From assembly GCA_027579435.1 (NCBI GenBank), contig JANBPK010001169.1:1-16843 (forward strand): DNA of 16,843 nt. Reading direction: 5' to 3'. Shown one piece after another: positions 1 to 9,421 of the stretch. The stretch comes from Candolleomyces eurysporus (lineage: Eukaryota > Basidiomycota > Agaricomycetes > Agaricales > Psathyrellaceae). The notes under the pieces are model-generated. The model had not been told where the DNA came from. It worked only from the letters and a program-made list of their open reading frames with translations, and did no database searches. Position numbers and translations under genes: made by a program. The stretch's first letter is position 1. Each line of letters opens with the position of its first letter.

Positions 1-1
1 C

Positions 2-2053
2 TCGCCAATCTCATCGCCGCGACTCCTGAACGCGAAGGCCTCGGAATTTAGGCCCATTCCCCGCCCCCTTTCGGCCGCGTCGTCCAACCCCGGCGCCCTC
101 TTGCGTGCAGATTCGCCATCCCCCGATCTCTGGGCTCACAACTCNGCCCCGAGNCGACTTCCAATCTCGCGATCGCCGCCCCTCTGTTGCCAGACCAGGC
201 TGCGCTTTCCCGCTCGGCCACCCCTTTGAGGTCCTCGACCACCCAGTATGAAGACGAAGAAGAGGATATCGACGTCAACGATCCTTTCGATCCCCTCACC
301 AATTCTCTCGCAAGCTCTTTCCATGCGATCACCATCTCGGATTTCGATACTCATCAATGGCCTCCCCCGGAATCCCTCTATTACAATGGCAACGGCGCGG
401 GATACAACCCTGATGAAAATGGCCAACCTCAAGAGGCTGCGGCAGAGCAAGACCATGCACTTTTGACGGACGGAATGACCCCCTTTGACGTTCTCAGCTC
501 TGTATTCGGCTCTACCCTTGCCCCTAGCGAGCTGGAAGAGGCTTTAGCTGCCAATGGATTTGATTTTGATAGGGCCATGGCCTGGCTTATCGACAGATCC
601 CTTCCGCCACAGGTCCAGAACCGACCGCTACCTCAGCACAAGTTTACCGCGATTGGAAGAGATGCATCGGGGAGAGGGACTGGAAGGGGATTCGTACCTG
701 GAGCTCCTGCAGGGAGGGGAACAGCTCCAAGATATGGAACCAATAACAATGGGCGTCCCGCTCCCAATGGAAACAGGGTGTGCAGGTACTTTGTAGCTGG
801 TGAATGTCTGCGTGCCGATTGCCGATTCAGGTACGGACTTCCTTGTATTTTTTCCTTTCATCGACCTCTAATGGCGTTGAACGCAGTCATGATTTAGAAC
901 GTGCCTTGTGCCGATTCTGGCTCCGGGGGATGTGCGCCAAACACGAAGCATGCGAATTCCTCCACCATCTGCCCAAGGACGTCGACATCAACAGCCTCAA
1001 CCAAGTCTTGTCCCGTGCAAACGTTCCCCTTGGCACCGGTCCTCTTGCTAACCTTCATCCCCATCCTCATGCTGGACCGTCTCACGAAGAATTCCCGGCT
1101 CTCGGATATGAAGGTGGTGTCGGAAGAGGCGCTCCTAGGAGACATCAAATTTACGACCCCGGCAGGACAAGGTTTGCTGCTGCCGTCAAAAANCCAGTTC
1201 CACCACCTGATAGCAACGTTCCCCCTGGAGTTCGGAGGGAGATTGGTGGCCCATCTGCTGACAATCTGCACCACCAATCGGCTATTGTCGCCCCTCGACC
1301 TTCACCGCGTCTCAGGCTTCGTCCCCCTGTGCTCATGCCCACCTTGCCTACTGGAGAGGTTCTTAACACACTCTACATGTCGTACCGTTCGCGTGCTTTG
1401 CAGTTGGGTGCGGCGCGTAACGCGTGTCTATCTCGAGCTGCTGATGCTTGGCGCAGAGGCGACGGTGCTGCCGCAAAGAGGTTCAGCAGGGAAGGACACG
1501 ACCTCAACAGTAAAATGGGCGCAGAGATGAAAGAGGCCGCAGGAAAGTTGGTTCGAGAGCGTGCTAGGGTCGCAGAGCAGGCTGTTAGGAATCGAGAGGC
1601 TTCTTGGAGCGATGATGCCGGAGATCGAGCAGCCAGGGGCAAAGCGTGCGGTGGTGGTTTGGGTATTACGCTGGGAATTGCAAGCGCTAGTAGTGGTGAA
1701 AGCAAGTTGACGAGNGAAGAGAGGACGGAGGTCATGCTCGATCTGCATGGTTTGCACTCGAACGAAGCGAATGAAGTTTTGGAGAAGTTTTTGTTGGCTT
1801 TGGAGAGGGAGCATTTCTTGGGACTTGGTATGTTGCCTTTCAAGCTATCTACGCNTTGCATGATCTGATTTTCCCTGTAGCATATATCGTTGTTGGTGAA
1901 GAAAAGCACACGGGCACGCAGGACGCTGCCCGTGGCGTGTCCAGGTTGAGGCTGGCAACTGGTGTGAAGGAATGGCTGCACCGTTGGGGTTACCCCTGGA
2001 GTGATAGGGATGGGATTATCTGCATTGATCCTTTGACTCACCACTCCGAATAG
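2..2053 (+). CDS. CUE-like / CCCH zinc-finger / DUF1771 / Smr domain protein (5' partial)
   Basis: Probable RNA- or ribosome-associated protein. The domain set CUE (ubiquitin-binding), DUF1771 and Smr (endonuclease-type fold) is that of yeast Cue2, a no-go-decay nuclease; a similar role here is inference. The model is open from base 2 with no start codon in the window, so the N-terminus lies upstream. Exons are 2-830, 887-1827 and 1881-2053 (introns 56 and 53 nt), giving about 646 residues. The Ns at 145 and 154 must both be dropped as extra bases; the frame then runs through SPDLWAHNSPRATSNLAIAA. Seen, counting from base 2: CUE-like helices about 158-200 (start MTPFDVLSSVFG); CCCH finger 1 about 260-278 (C-x7-C-x4-C-x3-H, its end made by the first splice); CCCH finger 2 from about 284 (C-x7-C-x5-C-x3-H); DUF1771 helices about 439-505; Smr about 558-646, with LDLHGL and, across intron 2, HTGTQD where many Smr domains have TGxG. 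The family assignment is firm, the cellular role is not. Confidence 0.85.
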
Positions 2054-2469
2054 ACGATACCCGTCTGTTTCTTGTTCCTTGTTATCCCTTTTCCTTCTTG
2101 TTCTTACCCTCCCATAGAATGGGGGTAGATGCTAACCCTTTTTTTTCTTCTTCCCCAAAAATATCTAGTGTGCTTTGAATGTAAAAATTGGAAGATAAGG
2201 GGTGTACTTTGTATATGATTGCCTTTCTTACTGTGTAGAAGTGAAGTGTAACCAAGTAGTGTTCGAAAAAAAAGAATGAATACGAAATTTATTACTGTCG
2301 CTCAGCGCTTCTGTTGCTTGCTTCCTTAAGCGCCTCCGGGTATGACATCATCTACCCTATTCAAGTTACCTGTCCGCCGTCATGATTCAAGTTCCACTGC
2401 CTTGCGGTCGGTGCGTGTCANCCGGTTTTCTTTCCATCCTATTCCACAGACCGCCCTCCGACGTTAACT
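2054..2469. other. intergenic: 3' flank of the Smr gene and upstream of the MscL-like cluster
   Basis: No open frame of convincing composition is seen. The first 250 bases are T-rich and then A-rich (around 2090-2290), as expected for a fungal 3' untranslated region. The last 150 bases would be the promoter of the following MscL-like fragment. I see no clear TATA box or repeat. Confidence 0.5.
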
Positions 2470-2880
2470 ATGAAACCTACACCATATTCCGAGTCTGCCA
2501 NTGACTCCAAGTCTCCAGAAGAGGAGCAGGAACACACCACNATAACGGAGGAAGTGCAGTCGATTGGGGGTCGCGCTCTGGCGTTCGTGTTGAGGCCCAG
2601 GCTAATAGAGGTGGTGTCCGCAATTGCGCAAGTATCACTTTCTCCTTGCTGTTATTACGATTAGCTGATTAGTAGCAATTGGTTTATCCTCCAGGTTGGG
2701 GATGTTGTTCACGAAGGCAGTCAATTTTTTTACGACCTATGTAAAGTGAAGAGAGGAGGCAATGTTGGATTGGATTCTGGTTGTGAAATCAATGGAAATT
2801 ACACTTCGAAAACGATGTCTCTATTCCATCCCATACGTATGTATGTCGTAAGAACNGTGGAGGCTGTGCTTGCAAGTTGA
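2470..2880 (+). pseudogene. degenerate MscL-like copy (first of three)
   Basis: Relic or strongly diverged relative of the two MscL genes that follow. Exon 1 (2470-2631) encodes an acidic start and then EVQSIGGRALAFVLRPRLIE, which matches KVQSLWGNFAQFALRDNVLE of the third copy: the N-terminal helix and start of the first transmembrane segment. A normal-looking 63-nt intron (2632-2694, GT..AG, CTGAT branch-like site) follows. The next bases, cacgaaggcagtcaatt at 2715-2731, match cacgaaggtcgtcaatt of the middle copy, which encodes FTKVVN. Here, however, the spliced frame is off by one relative to that peptide and reads on to a stop at 2878-2880, giving an unrelated tail and a 115-residue product. 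No second transmembrane helix or zinc ribbon follows. A dead or truncated copy is the simplest view; a short divergent protein cannot be excluded. Confidence 0.5.
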
Positions 2881-2987
2881 CTTNTCGTCATACCACCATC
2901 AACGTCATGTTGGGACCTTTTGTTACTATGATATGATATGGGTCTATTACACTTCTTCTGTCTTCNNCNACCNCTTCGAACACAATA

Positions 2988-3781
2988 ATGGCAAGCAGTC
3001 CTTGGTCTCCTCAAAACTGGGATGCAGATGGCACCCGTTCACATCTCTTGGACGCNGAACGCGTCGTTTCTCGCAANGTCAAGTCGATATGGGACGGATT
3101 CGTTCAATTCGCACTGAGAGATAGTGTCATCGAAGTTGCGTTGGGTCTCATGTACGTTTTATCTNCCTTCGTATACCCTCCAGTTCTGGGTACTTATTGN
3201 CTTACTATAGTATCGCNACGACTTTCACGAAGGTCGTCAATTCNCTNGTCTCTGACATCATTTTACCCCCTCTCTCCTTGCTCCCCTTCATGGCGAAGAA
3301 CCTGGAAGAGAAGTTTGTTGTTTTGAAGAAGGGGCCTCATTATTACGATGAGCCAGGGTATAATACGAGGGAACAGGCGNTGACCGATGGTGCGGTCATC
3401 TGGACATACGGGTAAGTTACCGCTTTCCCATTTCCCCTAAGTTGAACTCACAAGGGTCACTTCTTCCTGACAGTGCCTTCTTGGACACTATAATTACCTT
3501 CCTCGGTGTCGGATTCTCGCTCTATCTCATCGCTGTCACCTACGGAAAGNTGACCAAGGACTCTGTGATCAAGGCTACAGTCAAGTGCAGGTTTTGCAGG
3601 AAGGAGATCGGAGCCAAGGTCAGAACAGATCCCGAAATTATTATAAGCGCCAATGTTTCTTTCTAACTTGATTGTATCTGCATTTCTTCAGGCTATCAGG
3701 TGTCCGATGTGCACTTCTTGGCTGGACGGACGAGACGACGAGACAACCGCCATACCTCCAGCTCCAGCAGCAGGTCAGTAG
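2988..3781 (+). CDS. MscL-family mechanosensitive channel with C-terminal zinc ribbon (copy A)
   Basis: Homologue of the bacterial large-conductance mechanosensitive channel, a homopentamer that opens under membrane tension to release solutes on osmotic downshock. Four exons, 2988-3151, 3211-3411, 3474-3618 and 3692-3781 (introns 59, 62, 73 nt), give about 199 residues against roughly 130-150 for bacterial proteins. A hydrophilic N-terminus of about 35 residues precedes the amphipathic helix (FVQFALRDSVIEVALGLI). The first transmembrane segment continues IATTFTKVVNSLVSDIILPP, a close match to the MscL pore helix and its SLVxDIIMPP signature. The loop ends IWTYG and the second helix is FLGVGFSLYLIAVTYG. 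The tail has paired CxxC motifs (CRFC and CPMC, then TSWLDG), a zinc ribbon. The start is the first ATG in frame and aligns with that of copy B. Which membrane it serves is unknown: no clear signal or mitochondrial presequence is seen. Expression is unknown. Several Ns fall inside but keep the frame. Confidence 0.85.
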
Positions 3782-4518
3782 ACTTTTGGGCTCAACGACA
3801 CCACGACATATATCTGCNCCGCATAGCTATGTGCCCTCGATCTATTGTAAATTTAATGTTGATAGTGAATACTCAGCAACCTTTTTCATTGNNCAAGGCC
3901 AAACTCTCCNTGCATTTCCTAGTCATANAATTTCAAACGTTCAGCTCGTCCAGGACCTCNGATTCTTNATGGCGCGCGTCTCGGNACCCAGTANGGTATG
4001 NTCCTTGTCTCTTGTGGAAGCGCTCAACCGCCTCCCTGNNNAGGTTTAATGAACTGGTGAGTTAATTATGGCTCTTCCTTGCGATAAGATATGGCTAAAA
4101 TGCGAAGCTTGATATAGGTNCTTCGCAGATCCAACCTAATNCTCGATCGCGACACACACNNTCGAGAACGGAGGATAGCTATGTTCTTGACGCGTCCTCG
4201 ATTTNACTCNACTATGCGCTCCGCGCCTAACGCACTCTGCCCTCGGGANGAGACCCGAACTAGCCAGGGGTCGGCTCAGTAGAAAACGGCTCGCTAGTAG
4301 CCGCCTGCCTCGTCCGGTGACGAGCTTGGCACGACGATTTAATAGAAGCTGCTCGCCCCACTAGCCGCAGTTCGGCTTACTGCTGCGATCCCGAGGTATA
4401 TGAATCCTTCTTTGAATTCGTACCTTCTCCCCAGTTCCCGACCTTCTCTCCAAANGTTAGGACCGCCTAGTATCTTCTCCTCTCGTCCTCCTTTGGATTA
4501 AAGCACCACTGAGCAAGN
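3782..4518. other. intergenic between MscL copies A and B; promoter of copy B
   Basis: About 740 bases with no believable coding frame and a dense scatter of Ns (about twenty, including nnn at 4039-4041). TTTAATAG near 4338 and GTATATGAAT near 4396 are AT-rich motifs set in GC-rich sequence and could serve as core promoter elements for copy B. The pyrimidine-rich stretch from about 4405 to 4495 resembles a fungal 5' leader. I recognise no specific factor site. Confidence 0.4.
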
Positions 4519-5219
4519 ATGAGCAACTCTCTTACTCCGCGGCGCTGGAACAGCGAGGATGTTCGAGCACACTTGCTCAACGGTGGGGATTTCGTCGGGG
4601 CGAAGGTTCAGTCGCTTTGGGGCAACTTTGCTCAGTTTGCGCTGAGAGACAACGTGTTGGAGGTTGCTGTCGGTCTCATGTACGCTCTCCTCCTNCCAAT
4701 AGCCATGTGTTCTCATTCTGACACTGTACTACTCATAGTGTTGCCACAGGTTTCACCAAGCTGGTCAACTCCCTGGTTTCTGATATCATCTTGCCGCCCA
4801 TATCCATGCTGCCATGCATGGNTAGGAACCTCGACGAGAAGTTCCTGATTCTTAAAAAGGGCCACAGCTTCAATGAAACTGTGCCGTATCTCACAAGAAA
4901 GCAGGCGTTGGAGGACGGGGCCTTAATTTGGACCTATGGGTTAGTGATTTACAGCTCGGTTCCAAGGTGTGGAGCTAACATGAAGGTCCTCAGAAACTTC
5001 CTCGATGAACTCATGAACTTCGTCGGTGTCGGATTTTCCCTCTACTTNATTGCNATAATCTATGGGATCTGCTCAAGAAGCACAATGCTCAAAGAAAAGA
5101 CCAAGTGTTCATATTGCAGGAAACCGGTCCCACCCAAGGCTATACGATGTAATATGTGCACTTCTTGGCTGGATGGTAGGGAGGATAGAGAGACGAGTGC
5201 ATTGCCTGTACATGATTAG
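4519..5219 (+). CDS. MscL-family mechanosensitive channel with C-terminal zinc ribbon (copy B)
   Basis: Second apparently intact MscL paralogue, 195 residues from exons 4519-4679, 4739-4939 and 4994-5219. Both introns (59 and 54 nt) sit at the same codons and phases as introns 1 and 2 of copy A. Copy A's third intron, between K and AIRC, is absent: here KAIRC is contiguous. Features in order: N-terminal extension, amphipathic helix (FAQFALRDNVLEVAVGLI), pore helix (VATGFTKLVNSLVSDIILPP), loop ending IWTYG, second helix (FVGVGFSLY), and zinc ribbon CSYC-x9-CNMC followed by TSWLDG. It ends in a short Glu/Arg-rich tail at a TAG. The 54-nt second intron is a multiple of three without an in-frame stop, so its retention would insert 18 residues just before the second helix. 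It lies 177 bases upstream of the CAT2 start on the same strand. Function is inferred from the family: a tension-gated pore. Confidence 0.87.
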
Positions 5220-5395
5220 TTGTCGTACTAGTGTTTGTACGTTATTTTGTACAATTCATTCCGTCAATGGAGTCCCGGAAACGGAATTAAGCCGTACTGT
5301 CCGTCGCATTGCCGCCTGAAAATCAGCTGCTTCGACACACCGCCCTACCCCAGCTTCTCCCCGGACTTTTTGCTTTCTTATCATCTTCAGTCTCA

Positions 5396-7794
5396 ATGCT
5401 TGCCAGGTACTCAAGACGACCCGTCCACTCTGTCTTGAATAGCCTCTGCAAACGCCAGCCCATGTCTNTCAGCGCTGCCACCTTCCGCCGCCCTTCAAAC
5501 TGGAAGGAGCAGGCCCCGGAACCTCTTCCTGGAACCCTCACCTTTGGTTCCCAGTCCANCTTGCCAAAGCTCCCGGTTCCCAAGCTCGAGGACACGTTGG
5601 GACGCTTCAAGGAGTCNTTGAAGCCGATTGCTTGGACGGAAGAAGAGTTCAAGACCGCTGCTCAGAAGATTGATGAATTCGGCGCTGGAAAGGGAAAGGA
5701 GCTTCACGAGCGTTTGCTCAAGCACGACCAGGGCACCAAGCACTGGCTAGAGAACTGGTGGGACGACGGAGGATATCTGGGATATCGCGATTCGGTATGT
5801 CCTCTGTNGCTATATGACGCGAGAACTTGCAGTTGAGAACGCGCCCAGGTCGTTGTCAATGTCTCNTACTACTGTGCGTACAGAGGCATCCCTGGCGTGT
5901 CTTCTGAGCTTTACTTATATGTTGCTCAGATGGGTTTGACGTCCCAACGCCAGGAAAGTACGCCAGTCCTGCTGAAAGGGCAGCGGGCATCGCTCGNGCT
6001 GCCATGATCTTCCGGCANAAACTTAAGCAGGGCTTGATCAAACCAGAGGGCCCAAAGGAGGGGCCGATGTGCATGGACACCTATAGGTGCGTGAGGTATA
6101 CTACACATACTTCTCGCCNTCCTCACCTTCTCTTTTGTAGATGGATGTTCGACTGTTGCCGCGTTCCGGGTCCTGAAGGCCTAGACTGGAGCGTATCATA
6201 CGCGAAGCCTGGAGAATTGGGCGACTCTGGGCATATNATCGTCATTCGTAAGAACAGAGTGTGGAAGATCGACGCCTGCAAAGATGGCAAGATTTTGAGC
6301 ACTGCTGATTTCNCTAGGTGAGATTTACCTTCATTCATTGTGTTGAAAAGTAATCTNATGTCTGNATACAGGCAACTTCAACACATCTATGACAACGGTG
6401 ACCAGGAATACCCTGGNGTGGGTGTCTTGACCGCNTCGAACCGCGATATCTGGGCCAAAGTGAGTTGGCTTTTCTCCTGNCAGCNCCCATTTGCTCATTA
6501 CCACCGACATAGGATTTCATAGAGCTCTCATCGTCCCCTGTCAATGNTGAAATCCTCAAAGCCATCCACTCCTCCGCCTTCATCATTTCCCTCGAGGATT
6601 CTGAACCCANTGACCCCATCCATCACAGTCGAGCTCTCTGGCATGGAGACTTCAAGGATGGCGTCCCCGTTGGTCTCCGAAACCGCTGGGTCGACAAGCC
6701 CGTGCAATTCGTNGTCTTCGACAACGCCTACGCTGGCATTATGGGTGAACACTCTGTCATGGATGGTACTCCTACAGCCCGCATGTGTGATAACATCCTC
6801 GACTGGCTCGAGGACCCTGCCTTTGACCACGGTGCACCTTTAACCGGNTCGGAAACCGTTCCCGCTCCCCTTGACTGGGAGGTNAGCCCTGCNACTACGC
6901 AAGCNATTGCCAAGGCAGACGTTGCNGCTCGCGAGCTTGCCGAAAGCCAGGNTATGACCTACCACCTTACGTCCTATGGCAAGGACGCAATTAAACAATT
7001 CGGTGTCTCTCCCGACTCTTGGGCNCAAATGATCATCCAGCTGGCCTACCGCCGACTTATNGGTTCTGAAAAGAGGAANGGTGGAACTTATGAAGCGGCT
7101 ACGACCCGTCGATTCTTCAAGGGTCGTACCGAGGCTATCCGTGTCGTGTCCACNGAGTCGGATGCTTGGGTAGCAAGCATGGATGATAACAAGGTATCGG
7201 TGGAGGAACGCAAAGCCCTGTTCGATGCTGCGGCCAAGAAGCATATCACCCTTGCCAAAGCTGCNGGNCAGGGACAGGGTGTTGATCGGCATTTGCTTGG
7301 TGAGTGTNNCCTCNTTTTTTACTTCCGATGCATGCACTCTGACACTCTGGTCTTGGGTNTAGGGTTGAAAAAGGTGCTGCGTGATGGCGAAGAGATGCCT
7401 GCAGTGTTTACGGACCCTGTCGTTGCAAGGTCGAGTTACTGGATCCTGAGCACGTCTGCAATTTTTTCCAAGCATTTCCCTGTCTACGGTTGGGGAGAAG
7501 TACGTGCCGTATGCAGTTTTAGTACATGCGCCTTACTCAATTTTTTTTTTGCTTACTCTCAAGGTTGTCCCTGATGGCTTTGGTGTAGCCTATATGACTG
7601 GTTTCAATGGTATTAAACCCTAAAATTTGTCATCCTTTTTTGGTTTGCTGACAATTCAATCAGATCGCCTACAGTACACTATTACATCCCGCAAAGAGAT
7701 GCCAAACGCCCAGTTCATCGAGGAGATCGCAAAGGCTGCGGTTGATATCTACGATCTACACGTCGAAATAATGAAGGCTAAATCTAAGCTCTAG
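5396..7794 (+). CDS. CAT2: carnitine O-acetyltransferase, mitochondrial and peroxisomal
   Basis: Transfers acetyl groups between CoA and carnitine so that they can cross between peroxisome, cytosol and mitochondrion. Nine exons: 5396-5794, 5849-5873, 5930-6086, 6141-6317, 6372-6459, 6513-7299, 7363-7499, 7564-7609, 7664-7794. The eight introns are 53-64 nt. The product is 648 residues, close to yeast Cat2 (about 670). Family marks: catalytic His about 362 in GEHSVMDGTP; YGKDAIKQFGVSPDSW from about 437; the TRRFFKGRTEAIR segment; the Ser-Thr-Ser motif about 574-576 (WILSTSA); and VVPDGFGVAY. The first 22 residues are rich in Arg and Ser without acids, a likely mitochondrial presequence. A second in-frame ATG at 5462 would skip it, and the protein ends KAKSKL, a type 1 peroxisomal signal. 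Yeast Cat2 is dual-targeted by alternative starts; the same is inferred here. All 25 Ns in the coding exons keep the frame. Confidence 0.95.
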
Positions 7795-7970
7795 GTAAAG
7801 ACCAGTAAAATAATTTAGTAAATGTAGTACATCTAGGAATAGAATCAGAACGCTGACCCGTGCAAACCCTAAGTTAAACGTGGCGCAATGTAAAAATTAT
7901 GCGAAATATAGTATCAGGGAAGTCCGTCAATTATGCAAGAGCCACAATGCAGGGAACTCCGACGACGGAT
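7795..7970. other. intergenic between convergent CAT2 and F-box-like gene
   Basis: AT-rich 176-base gap shared by the 3' ends of two convergent genes. It contains AGTAAAATAATTTAG just after the CAT2 stop, a plausible polyadenylation region. Nothing else is seen. Confidence 0.5.
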
Positions 7971-8925
7971 CTACGCCCCGTCCTCGGACTGACACGAGAT
8001 GTACTGAACATTCTCGTAGTCAGTGATATCGCCCAACGAAAAATCGTGCGAGAGCCACCAAAAATAGGTCAGCGCACCATCTTCCGCCTTCACAGGATCT
8101 TCTGTGAATACAAACAGTTTTTGGACCGGACGGTCTTCAGACTGCTTGGGCAAAGCATGTTCGTACTTCGCAGGAAGTCCGCGGAAGAACAGCGTCCGGA
8201 TGAGATTCTCATCTCGTTTGTCCTTCCTAGTCTGGTGGTCCCAGTACCGACACGACTCCATTTCGAACGACTGGATTTGGGGGCAGACAAACACCAGCTT
8301 CATGAGGTCATCGAATCCTCCGACAACCCGGAGATGGCGAACGGATGGGAGAATCCAACTGGGGTTCTCCCCCGGAGGGAGGAAGTGTGGCATGGGTATT
8401 GTCCATCGGGGAAGGGATGAGGTGAAGGAGTATTCCAGTTCGAGCCGTTCCACCTGCGTCGGAAAGTCGACGAACCGGTGATATCGGAAGATGTCTTCAC
8501 AGGCCACGTTCTGGAAGTGAATTTTCAAGGATTTGAGGTTCGGAAGATCGTCCAATTTTTTNGAGAGTGGAGAGGAAATCCGAGAGTAGTTTCTCTGTCT
8601 CTGATTCTCCACGGCTTTTGATGGAGGGTAGTGTGTCGTTCGCGATGTAGAGGGTTAGACTCCGACATATATCGTTCAAGACACGTGGATTTGCAGCGAA
8701 ACGGGATAGAACGGAGTCGCCGCGTAGGAGGTTGAAGTAGTAGTTCATGCATGGTCGGCCAAAAATGTGCACATTTGTGGCGAGTGATGCTACGAATGCC
8801 GCTGTCCATAGCGTGTTGACGAGGAGAGCAGAAGACAAAAGTGCCTTGCGCTCGGCGGGCTGCAAGTTGGAATTCCATGCATGTTGGGCGATTTCGAGAA
8901 GCAGCTCGAGGGGTAGAGCGGGCAT
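7971..8925 (-). CDS. F-box-like / leucine-rich protein
   Basis: Probable substrate adaptor of an SCF ubiquitin ligase, judged only by the N-terminus: MPALPLELLLEIAQHAW is the usual opening of an F-box (LPxELLxEI). A helical stretch with ALLVNTLW follows, as in many agaricomycete F-box proteins of expanded families. The rest carries leucine-rich segments with strand-like spacing (LPNLKSLKIHFQN, VERLELEYSF, VRHLRVVGGFDDL) and a C-terminus with several Trp and Tyr. No intron is needed. The N at 8562 sits next to an A run and must be read as an extra base; without it FLSTLKKLDDLPNLKSL is continuous and the product is 317 residues. The frame is open upstream to 9003 but has no ATG there, so 8925 is the first supported start. 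No target can be suggested. Part of a gene family that varies greatly among fungi. Confidence 0.7.
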
Positions 8926-9139
8926 AGGAGTAGTTGTTGCGTTGGGATGGAAAGTGGCAAGCCGTGAGGAGAGTTTTGAAGTGGATTGACGCACCGGTGG
9001 CACCAGGGAGCGATGTCGTGATTAGGTTCTGTTGGAGAGGGTTAATGCGGGAATGTCAAGGTGGGGCGATCCCTAGGGAAAATCCAATGCCTCTGGGTGC
9101 CCTACGTATACAAGCAGATATTATAGCTAAGCTCCATGG

Positions 9140-9151
9140 TTCGCTAGCGAA
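9140..9151. repeat. 12-bp perfect palindrome
   Basis: TTCGCTAGCGAA reads the same on both strands. It lies 215 bases upstream of the F-box-like gene's ATG, so it could be a dimeric factor site, but a chance palindrome of this length is possible in a window of this size. Confidence 0.4.
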
Positions 9152-9299
9152 AGCTGTGCCACATTGATGTGCATGCTGCCGGAGGAGCGATTAGCGCATG
9201 GGGGACGCACCGGAAACTCGAAAGCACCTACGACACGATAACCCGATACTCCGTCCCGACAACAGGGACACACTCATAAACCGGTATTTCCATTTCCCG

Positions 9300-9339
9300 A
9301 TGACAGTGAAGTTTTCATGAGCATGACAGTAAAGTTTTC
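9300..9339. repeat. 17-bp direct repeat, two copies
   Basis: ATGACAGTGAAGTTTTC (9300-9316) recurs as ATGACAGTAAAGTTTTC (9323-9339), one mismatch, with start-to-start spacing of 23 bases. Spacing near two helical turns is compatible with paired binding sites or with a small local duplication. Function unknown. Confidence 0.55.
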
Positions 9340-9421
9340 TTCATCGATGATCGTGGGGGTTAAAGCTGTCCAGCGAGGTGAAGAATGCCATATTATGGCT
9401 CACATGAAAAGCTCTTCACGG

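Noticed and set aside
3672..4065. Open frames continuing past the end of MscL copy A
   Set aside because: They are in other frames from the zinc ribbon, full of Ns and without similarity to the tail of copy B, which also ends soon after TSWLDG.
7899..8420. 173-codon plus-strand frame opposite the F-box-like gene
   Set aside because: The opposite strand has the F-box opening and leucine-rich segments; this one has no recognisable feature.
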